Positions 14,040 through 25,777 of a stretch of 64,000 bases of DNA are shown in pieces (position 1 is the stretch's first letter; every line of letters starts with the position of its first letter). The stretch is from Leptoclinus maculatus. Taxonomy: Eukaryota > Chordata > Actinopteri > Perciformes > Stichaeidae. The translations under genes were made by a program, and so were the position numbers. Location of the stretch: positions 13,849,640 through 13,913,639 of the forward strand of contig JAVDOI010000012.1 of the NCBI GenBank assembly GCA_032191485.1, written 5' to 3'. A model generated the notes under the pieces. It did no database searches. It was not told the origin of the DNA and saw nothing but the letters and a program-made list of their open reading frames with translations.

Positions 14040-14405
14040 ATTCTCCTGTCAGGCTCTATGGATGGCAACATTCATGGTCTCCAGAGGATGAATGTTACTG
14101 ACTTTGTTGATATAATGACTCTTCTCTTAGGACAATCAGGCTAACATCTGTGTTTTTAAGTAAAATTACGATTAGACGGTGGATTACCATCAAATTGAGT
14201 ACAAAGATTCATGTCCCCCTCAGGATGAATTGTATCACCTTCGGTGTTCTTCAGACTTTTTTCTTGTGTCATATTCAGGTAAAAATATCTATTTGCACAA
14301 TCATTTCTACGACCTGCAAAATGAATGACATTCCCATCAAGTCTCAGCTGTATGCTTGGTGCTAATTAGCTCATGTTAGCATGCTAACTGGCTAAAACTA
14401 AGATA
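14040..14405 (-). repeat. Dispersed repeat family B (TTAGCATGCTAA family), minus-oriented copy
   Basis: It ends with tgttagcatgctaactgg and contains atgaatgacattcccatcaa and cctcaggatgaattgta. These are reverse-strand counterparts of segments in the copy at 15505-16030 and match the fragment at 47041-47240. This is an abundant non-coding teleost repeat by recollection. Confidence 0.6.
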
Positions 14406-14474
14406 GTGAACCTTTAGCCTTTTTGAATTTTATTTTAAACTTCTTTTGTGAAATCCAGCTGACTATGAGAGTTT

Positions 14475-15100
14475 TCATTTTGCTGTGTAAGCACCCCCTC
14501 CTCTCGTCCCTCTCCTGTACAAAGTAACCAAACATGCATTTTTGCCATCGTTGTTGAAAATATTTTGAGATATGCAAAGCATATCTCGTTCTCTTGTTAA
14601 AATAATCCGTAGCACTCTCTCCGTTTCAACTCCCCCTCTCACTCCCTCCTTAAATTCACGTACACGCATGTACAGACGGTGCGTTTGAAGGCAGCCCATC
14701 AGTATTCAGTGCGGCGTCAGGCAGCTAAACGGTAAGAAGGAGGAAAAAGCTGGCGTGTTTGAAGAGCAGACTTTCCAGATTGACTGTTCATGTACTCCCT
14801 CCCTTCCTCTGCTCCCTCTTTCTGCCTGGACACCGGGAAAAACTGGAGCGGAACCAGAGCCTCCATCCTCTCAGCTCCATCTCACAGCCACTGCTGCATG
14901 TCTGCAGTTCATTCCTTCATCACCACCCATCACAATATGTTTGCCTCCCCCTCCCCCGCTCTGATCCGCCTCTCTCTCTCTCTCTCTCTCTTTGCCCTCC
15001 CCTGGACGTTTTTTTTAACCCTGTCTTGTGTCACCAGGAAGCTTGTGGCAAGAGGCTTGATAGTTACATAACGACTGCTGCAGCGCTCGGGACACCGTGT
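14475..15100. other. Pyrimidine-rich, GC-shifted segment inside the putative PACSIN1 5' intron
   Basis: Composition changes to C/T-rich sequence with clustered CT runs (about 14972-14993). A possible donor, AAACG followed by GTAAGA at 14732, could mark an alternative first exon. There is no coding support. Confidence 0.25.
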
Positions 15101-15504
15101 TAAATCACAACTCAGTCGCGACTGTGTGTGTGCTTATAGGTGCTGCTTGTTGTAGCCAGCAGCCAAATTTGTTGATGGATCCAGCCAGCATCCATTCAAT
15201 AGTTTCTTCCTCTCTGTCTGTCTCTCTTTGTATCCCTCTGTTGGTCTCCGCCACCTTGGATCTCACTCCGTTTATCTGTGTGTGAAGAAGGACTTTTGGT
15301 TTATATCCTCACAAAATGTCTGGCATGGATGGTTCAACAGGATAGCTACATGTACAAATTCACATTACTCCAAGAAACACAGGGGTCTCCTGCATAATGC
15401 GACAGTTTGTTTTTTCCAGAAATCATGGTTTGGTTGTCATATAGCTAAACAAGACAAGTCTGCAGCCATGCGAGTGGCTCTGTGAGTCTGTACTTAGCCA
15501 TGCG

Positions 15505-16030
15505 GTGTTTCCAGCTGAATGCTAACAAGCTTACACTGACAATGCTAATGTTGATGTTTAGCAGGTATAATGTTGACCATGTTCACAACATTTGCTGATT
15601 AGCACTAAACACAAAATACAGCTGGGGCAGATGGGAATTAGCTTTGCAGCTATTTGGTCATAAAGCAAAGTATTGGACACATTATCATTTTGACCAGATG
15701 GTGGCGCTAGAGCGAAAAGTGTTGGAACAAAGTTATTACAATTCATCCAGAGGGAAAGATTAATATATCTACAAAATCTCATGGCCATCTCATCCTGGAG
15801 TTTTTGAGACATTTCACTCAAATATCAACCTCTTGATGGCGCTAGAGAACAGTAAAGTTAATAGGAGTCATCCCCTGAGGACCATGACCAAGGCAATTCA
15901 TCAGGTAGTTTATGAGATATTTCAGTCCGGACCAAAGTGGTGGAGCGAGCAACCGAGTGACATTGCTATTCCTAGAGCCATTAGTGTGGCTAAAAAAATT
16001 ATACTGAACATTAGCAGAGAAGATACCAGT
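15505..16030 (+). repeat. Dispersed repeat family B, plus-oriented copy
   Basis: It contains the series gatggtggcgctagag, then ttacaattcatccagaggg, a second diverged gatggcgctagagaa, then atatttcagtccggacca and cctagagccattagtgtgg. The internal duplication of the 'gatgg(tgg)cgctagag' block is visible. It is non-coding. Confidence 0.65.
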
Positions 16031-16439
16031 CAGAGCCCACAGTGGCTGAACTCATCCAAAAATGACCCAGAAAGCAAGTTAATTAAAGCTGCTTAATTAA
16101 TAAAAAAAACTATTATTTCAGCCCTTCATTGGCAGCGTAGGACAGAATTTAGAAGTTTTTATCTACTCAGTCTTGTATCTGTGACGCTTGTCACTGAACT
16201 ACATTTCTTTCCCAACCAAAGGTTAATATTTTGTACTGATGGTTCAGAGAGAGTTTCATGTCCATCCAAAAGGTGAAAATGCTCCAGCAGCCAGTAACCG
16301 AACTTTGTCGAGGCAGATATTAAAGTCCCAGTGAAACAGAAGTTAGAGCATCTAAGAAGCACAGAGAGTGTTCCCCAGTGAAATGGAATATTTGAGCGGG
16401 AGGGATGGCAAGAAGGATATAAATCAAATCCTTCGCACT

Positions 16440-16640
16440 TGTTTGCACCACTAAAAAGTGGGCGGGCTTAGGATGTAGCGTGATCAAGCAGCAGCCTCTG
16501 GTTCTGAAAAAAGAAGCCAAAAACCAAAATGGCGACGACCAAAATGCTGAACTCGAGGCTTCGTAGTGCCTCCGTCCACTTCAATGAGAACGATACGGAG
16601 CTACAGAGGACTGTGGCTCCACACACGCCTCTCTTGTTGC
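16440..16640 (-). repeat. Dispersed repeat family C fragment ('aaaatggcgacgaccaaaat')
   Basis: The segment with gtgggcgggctta, aaaatggcgacgaccaaaat and ctcgaggcttcgtagtgcc resembles a fish interspersed repeat. The open frames across it are chance. It is recognised from memory only. Confidence 0.4.
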
Positions 16641-16699
16641 TAAAAGTTGAAGAAGATTGATTGATGGATGGTGTCATGATGTTATTGGTTGAAATTGGT

Positions 16700-17820
16700 T
16701 GGCACCAGCTTATTTATAGTGTGATCTGTAAAGGTTAAAAAGGCATTTTTTATTTCATCTTGAGTTAAAGTAGAATGTTTACCTCTGGATCCCTGGAAAC
16801 CTTATGACACCTCCTATTCGCTCCTGTCACTGGTGTTTACTTCTGACAGCTGCTTTGAAAATCTAATTTCTCCTATGAACTGAAATATTCTAAATAAACC
16901 TGAAAACAGCTGTGCAGTCATAGAGTCATGCTTCAAGTTCTGTCTACACGGTGCCTAGTCTACAATAATAGTTGTAAACAAGGTTAGAGAGACAGTGAAT
17001 CATGTCCTTATGACTGTTGCTTATTGAATGATCTCGCTGAGGGACTAATTTAATTCTTGGTGTTTTACAGCCTCTTGCTGCTAATTAAAGAATCTCTTAC
17101 AATTAAATTATGTATTTGCATTGTTTTTCAGAGGTGTTGCAGTAATTAAATTTACAGGAGCATAATAACTGCCTTTGGAAAATCTTCCTTGTGCAAAAAG
17201 ACAATTGCGGTTTAGGGAAGGCCAGAACAGAGAAAAGATTTGAACTGACAAGTTCTGTCTCTTTGTCTCAGTAGTATCACTCAGTCAGTCAGTAGGTAAG
17301 ACTCACTTTAGTTTGAGCCATTTCAGTCTTTAGCTCTGCTACCTGCGTGACTCTAGGCATGATACATCATTTTAAACTGCTTAAGAAACAAGTTTCACTA
17401 GTTCCTGTTATTTTCTTTTCATTAAGTAGATTTTTACTAGCATTAAGCGTATACCTAGTCTTTGTTTGCATTCAGTTAGCAACACGTACTCCATAAGCCC
17501 GCTTGTGCCAGGCCATTACTTCATTGGTAGTCCTTTTATTAACCCAGATGTTGGAGATTGAACCACATGTACAAAGTGTTTCATGGCTGTCAGATGACAG
17601 GTAGCATGCTCAATCCCTACCAGCTCCATATGACCTGTAGCTGACCATGACCTCTGACCTCCATGCAGGATGGAGAACATCTCCCTACAGAAATCATGCC
17701 TAATGGTCCTCTTTGTTACTTACATCTCAATGCTGATGAATTAGTGTGTGGTCTGTTGTTCTGGGAGCCGAGCAATAGCACACCTGGCTAACACACACAG
17801 TTACACAACATCGATATTTA
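16700..17820. other. Putative PACSIN1 5' intron, no gene seen
   Basis: Non-coding AT-rich sequence with no recognisable feature. Confidence 0.45.
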
Positions 17821-17831
17821 TTGGAAAAGGA

Positions 17832-17832
17832 C

Positions 17833-17901
<69 letters not shown>
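17832..17901 (+). repeat. (CA)n microsatellite
   Basis: About 34 CA units. Confidence 0.96.
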
Positions 17902-18629
17902 GGAACAAACAACGAAGCAGAAACTTGGTTCTTGTGCAGCCACCCAGAGCCCCTCTGGAGTTATTCATAACCAGATAGCTGAGTCATCCTGTTGGTTTGC
18001 TTGATCATGACCCACACTGCTAGCCTGCGCAGGCACAGGCCTATTTGGACCAGATCTTATTGTTAAAATACCCGGCAGCTCATTAAATAATGTCATTAGA
18101 AATCATAAGGAAATGTGTGTTTCATAATTCGCTTTTTTTTTATTGTGAAGACATATAAGAAAGGATGTAACTCAATGTACATAAGTACAGTACTTGTGCT
18201 TAACGTTTTGTTTACATTGAAAATTTTCCTCACCATGCAAAACCACATCGGTTTGGGTAGCACATTTATCTTCCTTGCTCGTATCACTTTTCTACTTGTT
18301 TCAACGCAATGTTTCCTAATAAAAGAAAAATATACATGTTTAAGTATAAGTCTGTTTCAGGGGCTTTTCCCCTGTTGCCTCGGCCAGTAAGCTGATGGAG
18401 GAGAGAGAGAAGATGAGGGTTGTTTTCACCCCGTAAATTCTGTTGCAGACTCTCTATTTGGATCAACACATCAGACCACATTTGGCTCTCCTACTCTATC
18501 AGCGAGCAGCGAAGAGGGCTCACGGCACTACAGGTTCAGCTGATAAATACATCACAAGACCACCCTCACTGGTTTTTCTTCAGTATATATACCTCTCTAT
18601 TCTGCACTCGCATGCCTAAAGTTCCCCTC

Positions 18630-18631
<2 letters not shown>

Positions 18632-18661
<30 letters not shown>
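18632..18661 (+). repeat. (TG)n microsatellite
   Basis: About 15 TG units. Confidence 0.93.
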
Positions 18662-18662
<1 letters not shown>

Positions 18663-18699
18663 GCATCGACTCGAGGACGTCCCACTAGTCGACTGCGGG

Positions 18700-19300
18700 C
18701 TGGACAGCTGACACTGCGTCACCCAACCAGCGTTCTCGCTGCTGTCTAAACCATCGGTCACATGGCCCGGCTTAATGACGGCCACGGCTGTTGCGGCGTG
18801 TGTGAAGTCTGCACAAGGCAGCTCCGTCTCCTGGCAACATCCAACAGCCTGCTTATTCCGCACTGCACCGAGAGATGAATCACATCTCTGTCCTGATGTG
18901 TTCAGCTGCCCTTCTGGCCCCCGTTGGCTCTCTCTCTCTCTCTATTCCACCCGGGGAACGGCCTCGGCTGTCTGAGCAGCTCCACGCTTCGTCCCGAGCT
19001 CTTGCTGCCTTCGTCCCTTCTCATCTCCCTCACCTCTCTCCTGTCACGTCCCTCCCCGTGCCTCCATCTCAATCTTCATCTCGCCTCCCCCTCCCCTTCT
19101 CCCCGTTGTCTCGCTCGGTTTCTGTCTGTCAGCCTCTCCTCGCTCATATCTCAATGAAAGACCTCCCTCTGTCTTTCTCCTTGTGTGTCCTCAGTAGAGG
19201 AGGAGGACATGCTGCGCTTATCAAACAGAATCCACAGACAACCAGAATGCATCGTAAACCAACTGCAAACATCAACCGAAGGCTTTTATTGATTACTACT
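18700..19300. other. GC-shifted, pyrimidine-rich segment in the putative PACSIN1 5' intron
   Basis: It has more CpG and more C/T than its surroundings, and open frames of 77-145 aa in overlapping frames that reflect the composition rather than a protein. An alternative promoter is possible but unproven. Confidence 0.25.
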
Positions 19301-21105
19301 CAGAATGTTTGACATGACCACATTCATTTTTAAGCGAAGCCGTAGTTGATTTCTTTGATTACCTTACAGTACTAAAGAGAAAAAAGACAGCAAATCTTTT
19401 GAATTGCTGTTGTGCAATCAGTCAGGAGATAGCGAGTGCTTGCTAATGTGCTGGAGTAAAGTTAGTTCATCTCTCTGAAATCTTCTTACGGTAACAAGCT
19501 TACATGTTTGTTGTGGTTCCTTGTTAACACTGGAGCTTCTGACTGTGTCAGAAACATTAGTCTCGTCTGGATCAGGAGGATTTGTTTTTAATGTCCTTAA
19601 AGCATTCATGTCCATTGTGCAGGTACTTGTAGTATGTAGTGGAATTGTGTTTGCTGTGAACTCACAGGAGTGCAGTGCTGTTTGTGCCGGCACCACCGCA
19701 TGTGTCCACAAATGCCGAAACGAACAAACAAATGTGCTGCGTGCTGCTATTCTGCCAATATATAGGGACATAATTAGTTCCATCTCAACATCACATTCCT
19801 CTCTCCACTTTTTGTCTCACTCGTCCTATCCGCTTCTTTGCTCGTCTTCCTAGCTAGCACCCTCCCCCTCTAAAGCTATTCAAGTGGCACACTGCAGGAT
19901 TATCCCTCAGCCTCTGAGACATGCTGGTTCGGTCAGACTTATCGTCCTCTCTGGGTTCCCTTTTGCCACAGAGGTCAAAGCTGCAAAAATAAAATTGGCA
20001 ACACATTAACCATTCAAAGTACCAGCCGTAACGGACTTTTGGACTACAAATTCTCACATCCACAAGGAGTCTTTTCAAGGAGTTGTGTTTGATTTCAAAT
20101 CTCTGGATTGTTTTTTTTTTGTTTTTTTTCAATGATGGACCCAACCGTGGTAAGTGAATGTGCAAAGGAGTGTTCAGTCACATACAAATGTGTAAAAGTT
20201 AGTACTGTTGTATTTTGTCAGCTTCAGGCAACAATACCGCCTCTGCAATCACAACAGACTCCTGAAAGACTTTCAATTACAAATCACTTTGACAGCAGCA
20301 AGTGTTGTGGTCAGTGAGTGGGTGGACAACAGTTCCAAACCGAAAGATGCATCCAAATGGATAAATGGGTCTTGTACGGACCAGCTGTTACTTTTATAGT
20401 TCACTTATGTTTGCAGTATTTGTTTTTTCTTTGCATTACACACATTGTTCTGTCCGACTTATATGAAATTAGTTTAGCAAAAAGCTGAGTAATATTAGAA
20501 ACGGTACTCCGACTGTACCATGGCTTCCTACAGTGGAGAACGAGAGGTGTGTTCGCAGTCATTGAGGTAGATTGACCTCTCATATCATCAACCACGCTGC
20601 AGAATTATTTTACCAAGCTCTAGTTTGAGATTAAGGAAACGTGTGGACCGCTAACTGGGAATTATCGTGTTAATCCAAATGCTTTCTAGATATGATCAGG
20701 TGTGTGAGTTTTGGTTAAACTAAGCCTCTGGCTGCAGAGGTTTGTGTTATGAGCTGGGATTCTGGCATTGTTCCGGAGGTTAACTGGCTTTCATGTCAGC
20801 AGGTGTTGTACTCGCGAATGTAGAAGCTAATTGGAGGAGCGGACTGATGGACTGGTAGCAGAACCAATGGGGTGTGTTTGTCGCTGAGATTAGGCCACTT
20901 TAGGGCCGCTTAGCTGCATGAGGCCTTGTTGCATCACATAGTCAAGTTTTTATGTCACATGGGGTTTCAGTGTGTTTTATTTCTTCAACTAAACATTTTT
21001 TACCCATAACGTTTTGAGGAATTTGAGGATTTTTTCATGTTAAGTAAATGCAAACAGATTATATGCAGGTCCCTAAATAAAGAGGAAACCAAGTAAGAGC
21101 CAGTT
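19301..21105. other. Putative PACSIN1 5' intron, no gene seen
   Basis: Several 100-120 aa open frames on both strands lack domains and splice partners. No feature can be supported. Confidence 0.45.
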
Positions 21106-21107
21106 TG

Positions 21108-21538
21108 TTTAAAGAGACAGTGTGTAGCTTTTCTGATGATCCATCAGCAGAAATTGAATAATGCTTTGATATTCATAACTATTTTTTCATTAGTGTATAA
21201 TCCCCTAAAACTAAGAATCGCTGAATTGTTGTGTTTTCGTTACCTTAGATTGAGCCCGTCATATCCTCAGCGGGTCCACCGTGTTCTATATTCTTACAGA
21301 AACCCCGAACGGACAAACCGCACACCGGCTTTCGAGAGGGCCTTTTACGTTCCCTAAAGGCCACCGTAGTTCGGAATATGGTGAGGACGGCCTCTGAGCA
21401 AGGAAAATTACATTACCACAGTTTTGCACTTGGCTGCTCTCATCTTAGAAAGGAAGTAGTGCGTGAAGGGGTCTTTAGTTGGTTGCAATCTGCAACCTCA
21501 CTGCTTGATGCCACCAAATCCTACACACTGTCCCTATA
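21108..21538 (+). mobile_element. Non-autonomous DNA-transposon-like element (MITE), copy 1
   Basis: The ends are inverted repeats: the left end reads AGAGACAGTGTGTAG and the right end CTACACACTGTCCCT. Internal parts match the second copy at 33145-33492, for example ttggttgcaatctgcaacct, acggacaaacc and ggccaccgtagtt. No transposase is encoded. The flanking TTTAAA and TATAA may include target-site duplication, but I cannot define it cleanly. Confidence 0.7.
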
Positions 21539-21734
21539 ACGACAATTCTTCACCTTCACATATTGCAAATGGGTTTTATTATGAGCATATTATTGGTCCC
21601 TTGGATTACACATACTGTATGTATACTCTATATGGTACAAAACATGTGCTCACCATATGCAACTGCCAAAAGAATAGCATCCTCAAAGGGGAGTCTAACT
21701 GGGCAGTTTGCCAGAATGTGGAATTGTAAAGATG

Positions 21735-21965
21735 CAGTTCAACATTTTGGGAAATGCATTTGCTTTCTTGCTGGAAATTCAATGCGAAGATCAATATCAT
21801 ACGGATTAAACAAACAAGATATAATAACTTAATAAGTGAGCCTTGGAGGATCTGGTTTCCAGATCTTGTTCCCTTTTAAACAGTGACAGGTTGCTTTTAA
21901 GGGGTTTCTATCTCCGGGTCTAATTCTCAGGATGAAAGCGAATAAGCGTATTTACCAAAATGTCA
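21735..21965. repeat. Dispersed repeat family D, degenerate copy
   Basis: It opens with gttcaacattttgggaaatg and continues with tttgctttcttgctgg, aligning to the starts of the copies at 36865 and 37770. The remainder is diverged. Confidence 0.5.
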
Positions 21966-24330
21966 AACTATGCCTTGATCAAATGTTTTTTTCATGGATG
22001 CCAAGTTTGGGTTCTTGACTATGTCAGGCAGGTTGTGAGGGGGGGGCTAACAAGCCTCCTTGGTGTTTCGGTTCGGTTCAAGAAGGGGGTTACCGAGTGT
22101 TTGTCCCAACGGATGAAGCTATGATGATGGTCAATAAACTGATGAAAGGACATAGAGGGGATCGTGTAAACTTTGACTACACTGTACTTTATAGATAATG
22201 ATAGAGGATTAGGGCATTTTCAGTCATTTTTTGGATGAGCAAAACCTTCAGTATTTCTCTATTTTCAGTAAAATGTTGTTCTATAGAGAGAGTTTCCTGC
22301 TGTATCAAACATAGAAGAGTAGTGTACAAAACGGGCTTCTTCTTTTGCTGCTGACCCCAGTGCAACTGAAAGGCTCAAGTTGTCTCTGATTCAGGCACTG
22401 ACAGCAAAATTGCCAAATTATGAAATGGTTCTTTGGTATTTTGGTGTTGTGGCTTCTTGAAATAGCCAGTGCCTGAAAGCCTCGAGTGTTAGAAGCACCA
22501 CAGATTGTTGTGATGGCTGGTGACACTAACCGAGGCCTTTGATAAAATACAGCTTGCCTTCATCGGTCACTGGTCCATAGAAAACACTGAGTGAGCAGGA
22601 ATAAATTGCCTGTTCTGCAGCTGAAACCAGATCCAATCACACCGGGTGTGAACTCTCCCCCGATAGCATTTTTTTAACGAGTAGCCCCCCCGTGTGAAAA
22701 CACAAAGTGTGTTGCAGGAGCTGCAACTAGAGATACTTTCCCTTCATAAGCTGACCTTGTCTAGTTTAAGGACTTCTATTTTTCTCACAAGGACAATTAT
22801 GTTGCTACATTGTGTGTAATGAAAGTGAGGTCAGCCCGCTGCAAATTGAGCCTAACGCAGAGAGTCATTTTTCATGACTCATTTCAGGGATGAAGGATGT
22901 TGCAGGAATTAGTATGCACTTGACTGCAGAAGGAAGATGAGCAATGAAGCACGCAGGGCTCTGGTCATATTTGAACGAAACATTCCTTGTGCTGCAGCAG
23001 ACTGCAGACTCAACTATGACATGGCCACGAGTCATCCTTCCCCATTGACCTCTATCTAGCACGCTTAACTAGCAATTAATTTGCGTTGTGCATATTGGAA
23101 TGAATCAATTGTTGCACTGTGCTCTTAATGAGATCTATCAAAAGTTGTTATCGTTTTAATTAAAAGCTATAATAAAGTTTGACACTGTAGGGCCATGTGC
23201 AGAGGTAGATAATAACCAAAATCCACTTGAAACAATGTCAGAGCAGGGAACATTATCAACAGAATACCTGTCATTATTATGAGGCACATGCAGCGTATTG
23301 TATTGGTTGCTTCAGTGCAATGAAGAGCTCTCTCTCAAGGGTAAGCCATTAGTCATGTGAGCAAAATGGATTAGGCTTCAAAAAGAGTTCAATACGGATA
23401 AAGCGCCTCGCAGTCTCTACTGTTTTACCCATGGTGGTAAGATATCGACCAGACGTCAAACAAACAAATATTAATCACCTTTAACGCTGGAGGAAATCCA
23501 GAAGGAACTGTATTCTGTAGGGTTTACAGAGCAATAGGTGATTAAACCACATCATTAAAGGACATCTATAGGTCTGCTCATCTTGTATTCCTTTATTTGT
23601 TTCTGTTCTATTTTAGGGTTTCACAATCATTTTTATTTTTATTGAAATTTTGGAGGAAATTGTCTATTTTTTGGGTTACTTTAAAAAAAATAATACCACA
23701 AAAAAAAGAATAAAGGTTTTTACAGATACAATGAAAGTAGTGCAATATAAACAGAGAGACAAAGGACAAAGATAATGCTTAAAACATACCATATACTGTA
23801 CACATGCACAATAGTCAAAACAGACCGGATATAGTAATAATGGTATTATAATAACAGTAATGGTGGCAATGACACAATTCTGTGTTTGCATACAAAGTGC
23901 ATTCTGGGCTGCTATACACAGTGTGTACTGTTTATGTGTGTGTGTTCCAGATTTCTCTCAGATGTAATGTGTCAGAAGAATGAGTTGCACTATGGAAGGA
24001 TTTAGGGTCAGAGCTGCCGTGATGCTCCACTCTCTCTGGTATCTTTTCTAGGACACGCCAGTATAAGTTGCCCCCTCTCGTTCCTCAGGGCACCGCGCTG
24101 GATGCATGGCGGAGGAGACTATTTTTATCTCATTATTATAAATGTCTCAAATAGAAACCATCACACTGGAAGGTTTCCTGTAGTTGCCATGAAAGGTTCA
24201 TTGCTTCTCCTCATTGTTACACACAGCTTGGCCGTCTAAGTCTGCTCATGCACATCGCCTGCACTTCTTTGTTCCTGTATTTGTGTAATGTAATGTCACA
24301 TTATTGTTTTTTTTCCTCTTTGTGCCTTTC
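21966..24330. other. Putative PACSIN1 5' intron, no gene seen
   Basis: AT-rich non-coding sequence. Around 23700-23850 there is A-rich, retroelement-like wording but no second copy in the window. Confidence 0.45.
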
Positions 24331-24402
24331 AGTGCATGAGGAACCCAGCTCGGCTGCAGAGGACAGGTTTAGTCATTAGAGTGCTTTGCCACATCCAGGA
24401 AA

Positions 24403-25741
24403 ATGTCTGGCTCCTACGATGAATGTGCAGTTGCTGACGACACCATGGACAGCTTCTGGGAGGTAAAGACCAAACCGTCACGTGTGTTTATGAAGGGTTG
24501 TCAACCCGCAACTCCAAGACCCGTACCCGCCTCTTTGTCTTGTATTCATGTGGCTTCTAAAGCCCAGAAGAGTCACTACTGATATCATTACAAAGAGATT
24601 AGTGTCACCAAGTCTTTACAGGAAAATTAGAGAGAAGCTGTAGCTGTTCGATACCCACTGAGGCTCAACGCAGAGGGTCACTCTGCCAGGGCATTCAAAA
24701 GATTAAGCATGGTCTTACGCTTAAAAGCAAATAGCGGTCTTGCCGCGAGTAAGATCTGCCTTGTTTTTAACACTTTCAGCTCTGCTACACTGAGCAGCTT
24801 CATAATTATCAATGTTCTCATCCTACCATTGGGAAGGGTATTTCCAAAAATATCGAAATATTGCTTTAAATTGAGGGCTTCTTCAAAGTGACCTGATTAG
24901 GAATTCCTCCTTAATCTCATTAAGCAGAACTGCAGCTAAAAATCTTTTATGCAAATTTAGATTTGCAGTGTCTGTAATTTTGGTCTCAGTGCTAAAAAAA
25001 AAAAAAGTTACATTTGGTGAAAGTGAACAAACTATAACTAGTCTTTGGTAGAATAGACTATAATACAGTTGCCACATGTCAGTAGTGTCTGTATAGCATA
25101 CTGGTTTGACACATTTAGCTTTAAAAAGGAAAGATACTCATTGCATTATTCTCATTTTAAAATCTTATTTTGTGAACAGGCACATGTTCTTTGTGTTCTC
25201 AAGTAATTGAATGAGTTTTGGTAAATACATAAAAGTTTGGAAAGATACGAATAAACATGCTCATAGTACGTCAAAAGTATGAGCTACAAATTAAAATAAA
25301 TTGGGTTGGGTTAGACTTTGGCTTATTTATATATGTTTTATTTCTTTTTGTATATCTTTTCCCTTGGTGGACAAAAAGACGAGCTATGAAAAACTAATTG
25401 AATTACTTTTATAAAAGAAAATGAAACCAATGCAATCATTATTTTCTTGGTATAAATGGTCTTCCGTCATTTACTTTAAAACTATTTGGACACAACTTAA
25501 ATTTATTTCACAATAAATACCGTCTTTCTTTGTCTAAGATGAACCTGTTACAGACACTTCTTCAACGCGGTCTTATCTTTCTTATTTAAGAGAATACGGC
25601 AGTTATTTTGTCAGTATATCATATTTGTTTTAAATTGTGTCGTCACAGGGTGACATCGCAACAAATGAATAAACACAACACTACAAATATAATCATCATA
25701 CAAGTTCAATCCATCCTCACTTGCCTCACATGCTGAAATGC

Positions 25742-25777
<36 letters not shown>

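Noticed and set aside
18875..19312. 145-aa plus-strand open frame and overlapping frames
   Set aside because: Overlapping frames are open together because of pyrimidine-rich composition; no recognisable protein features.
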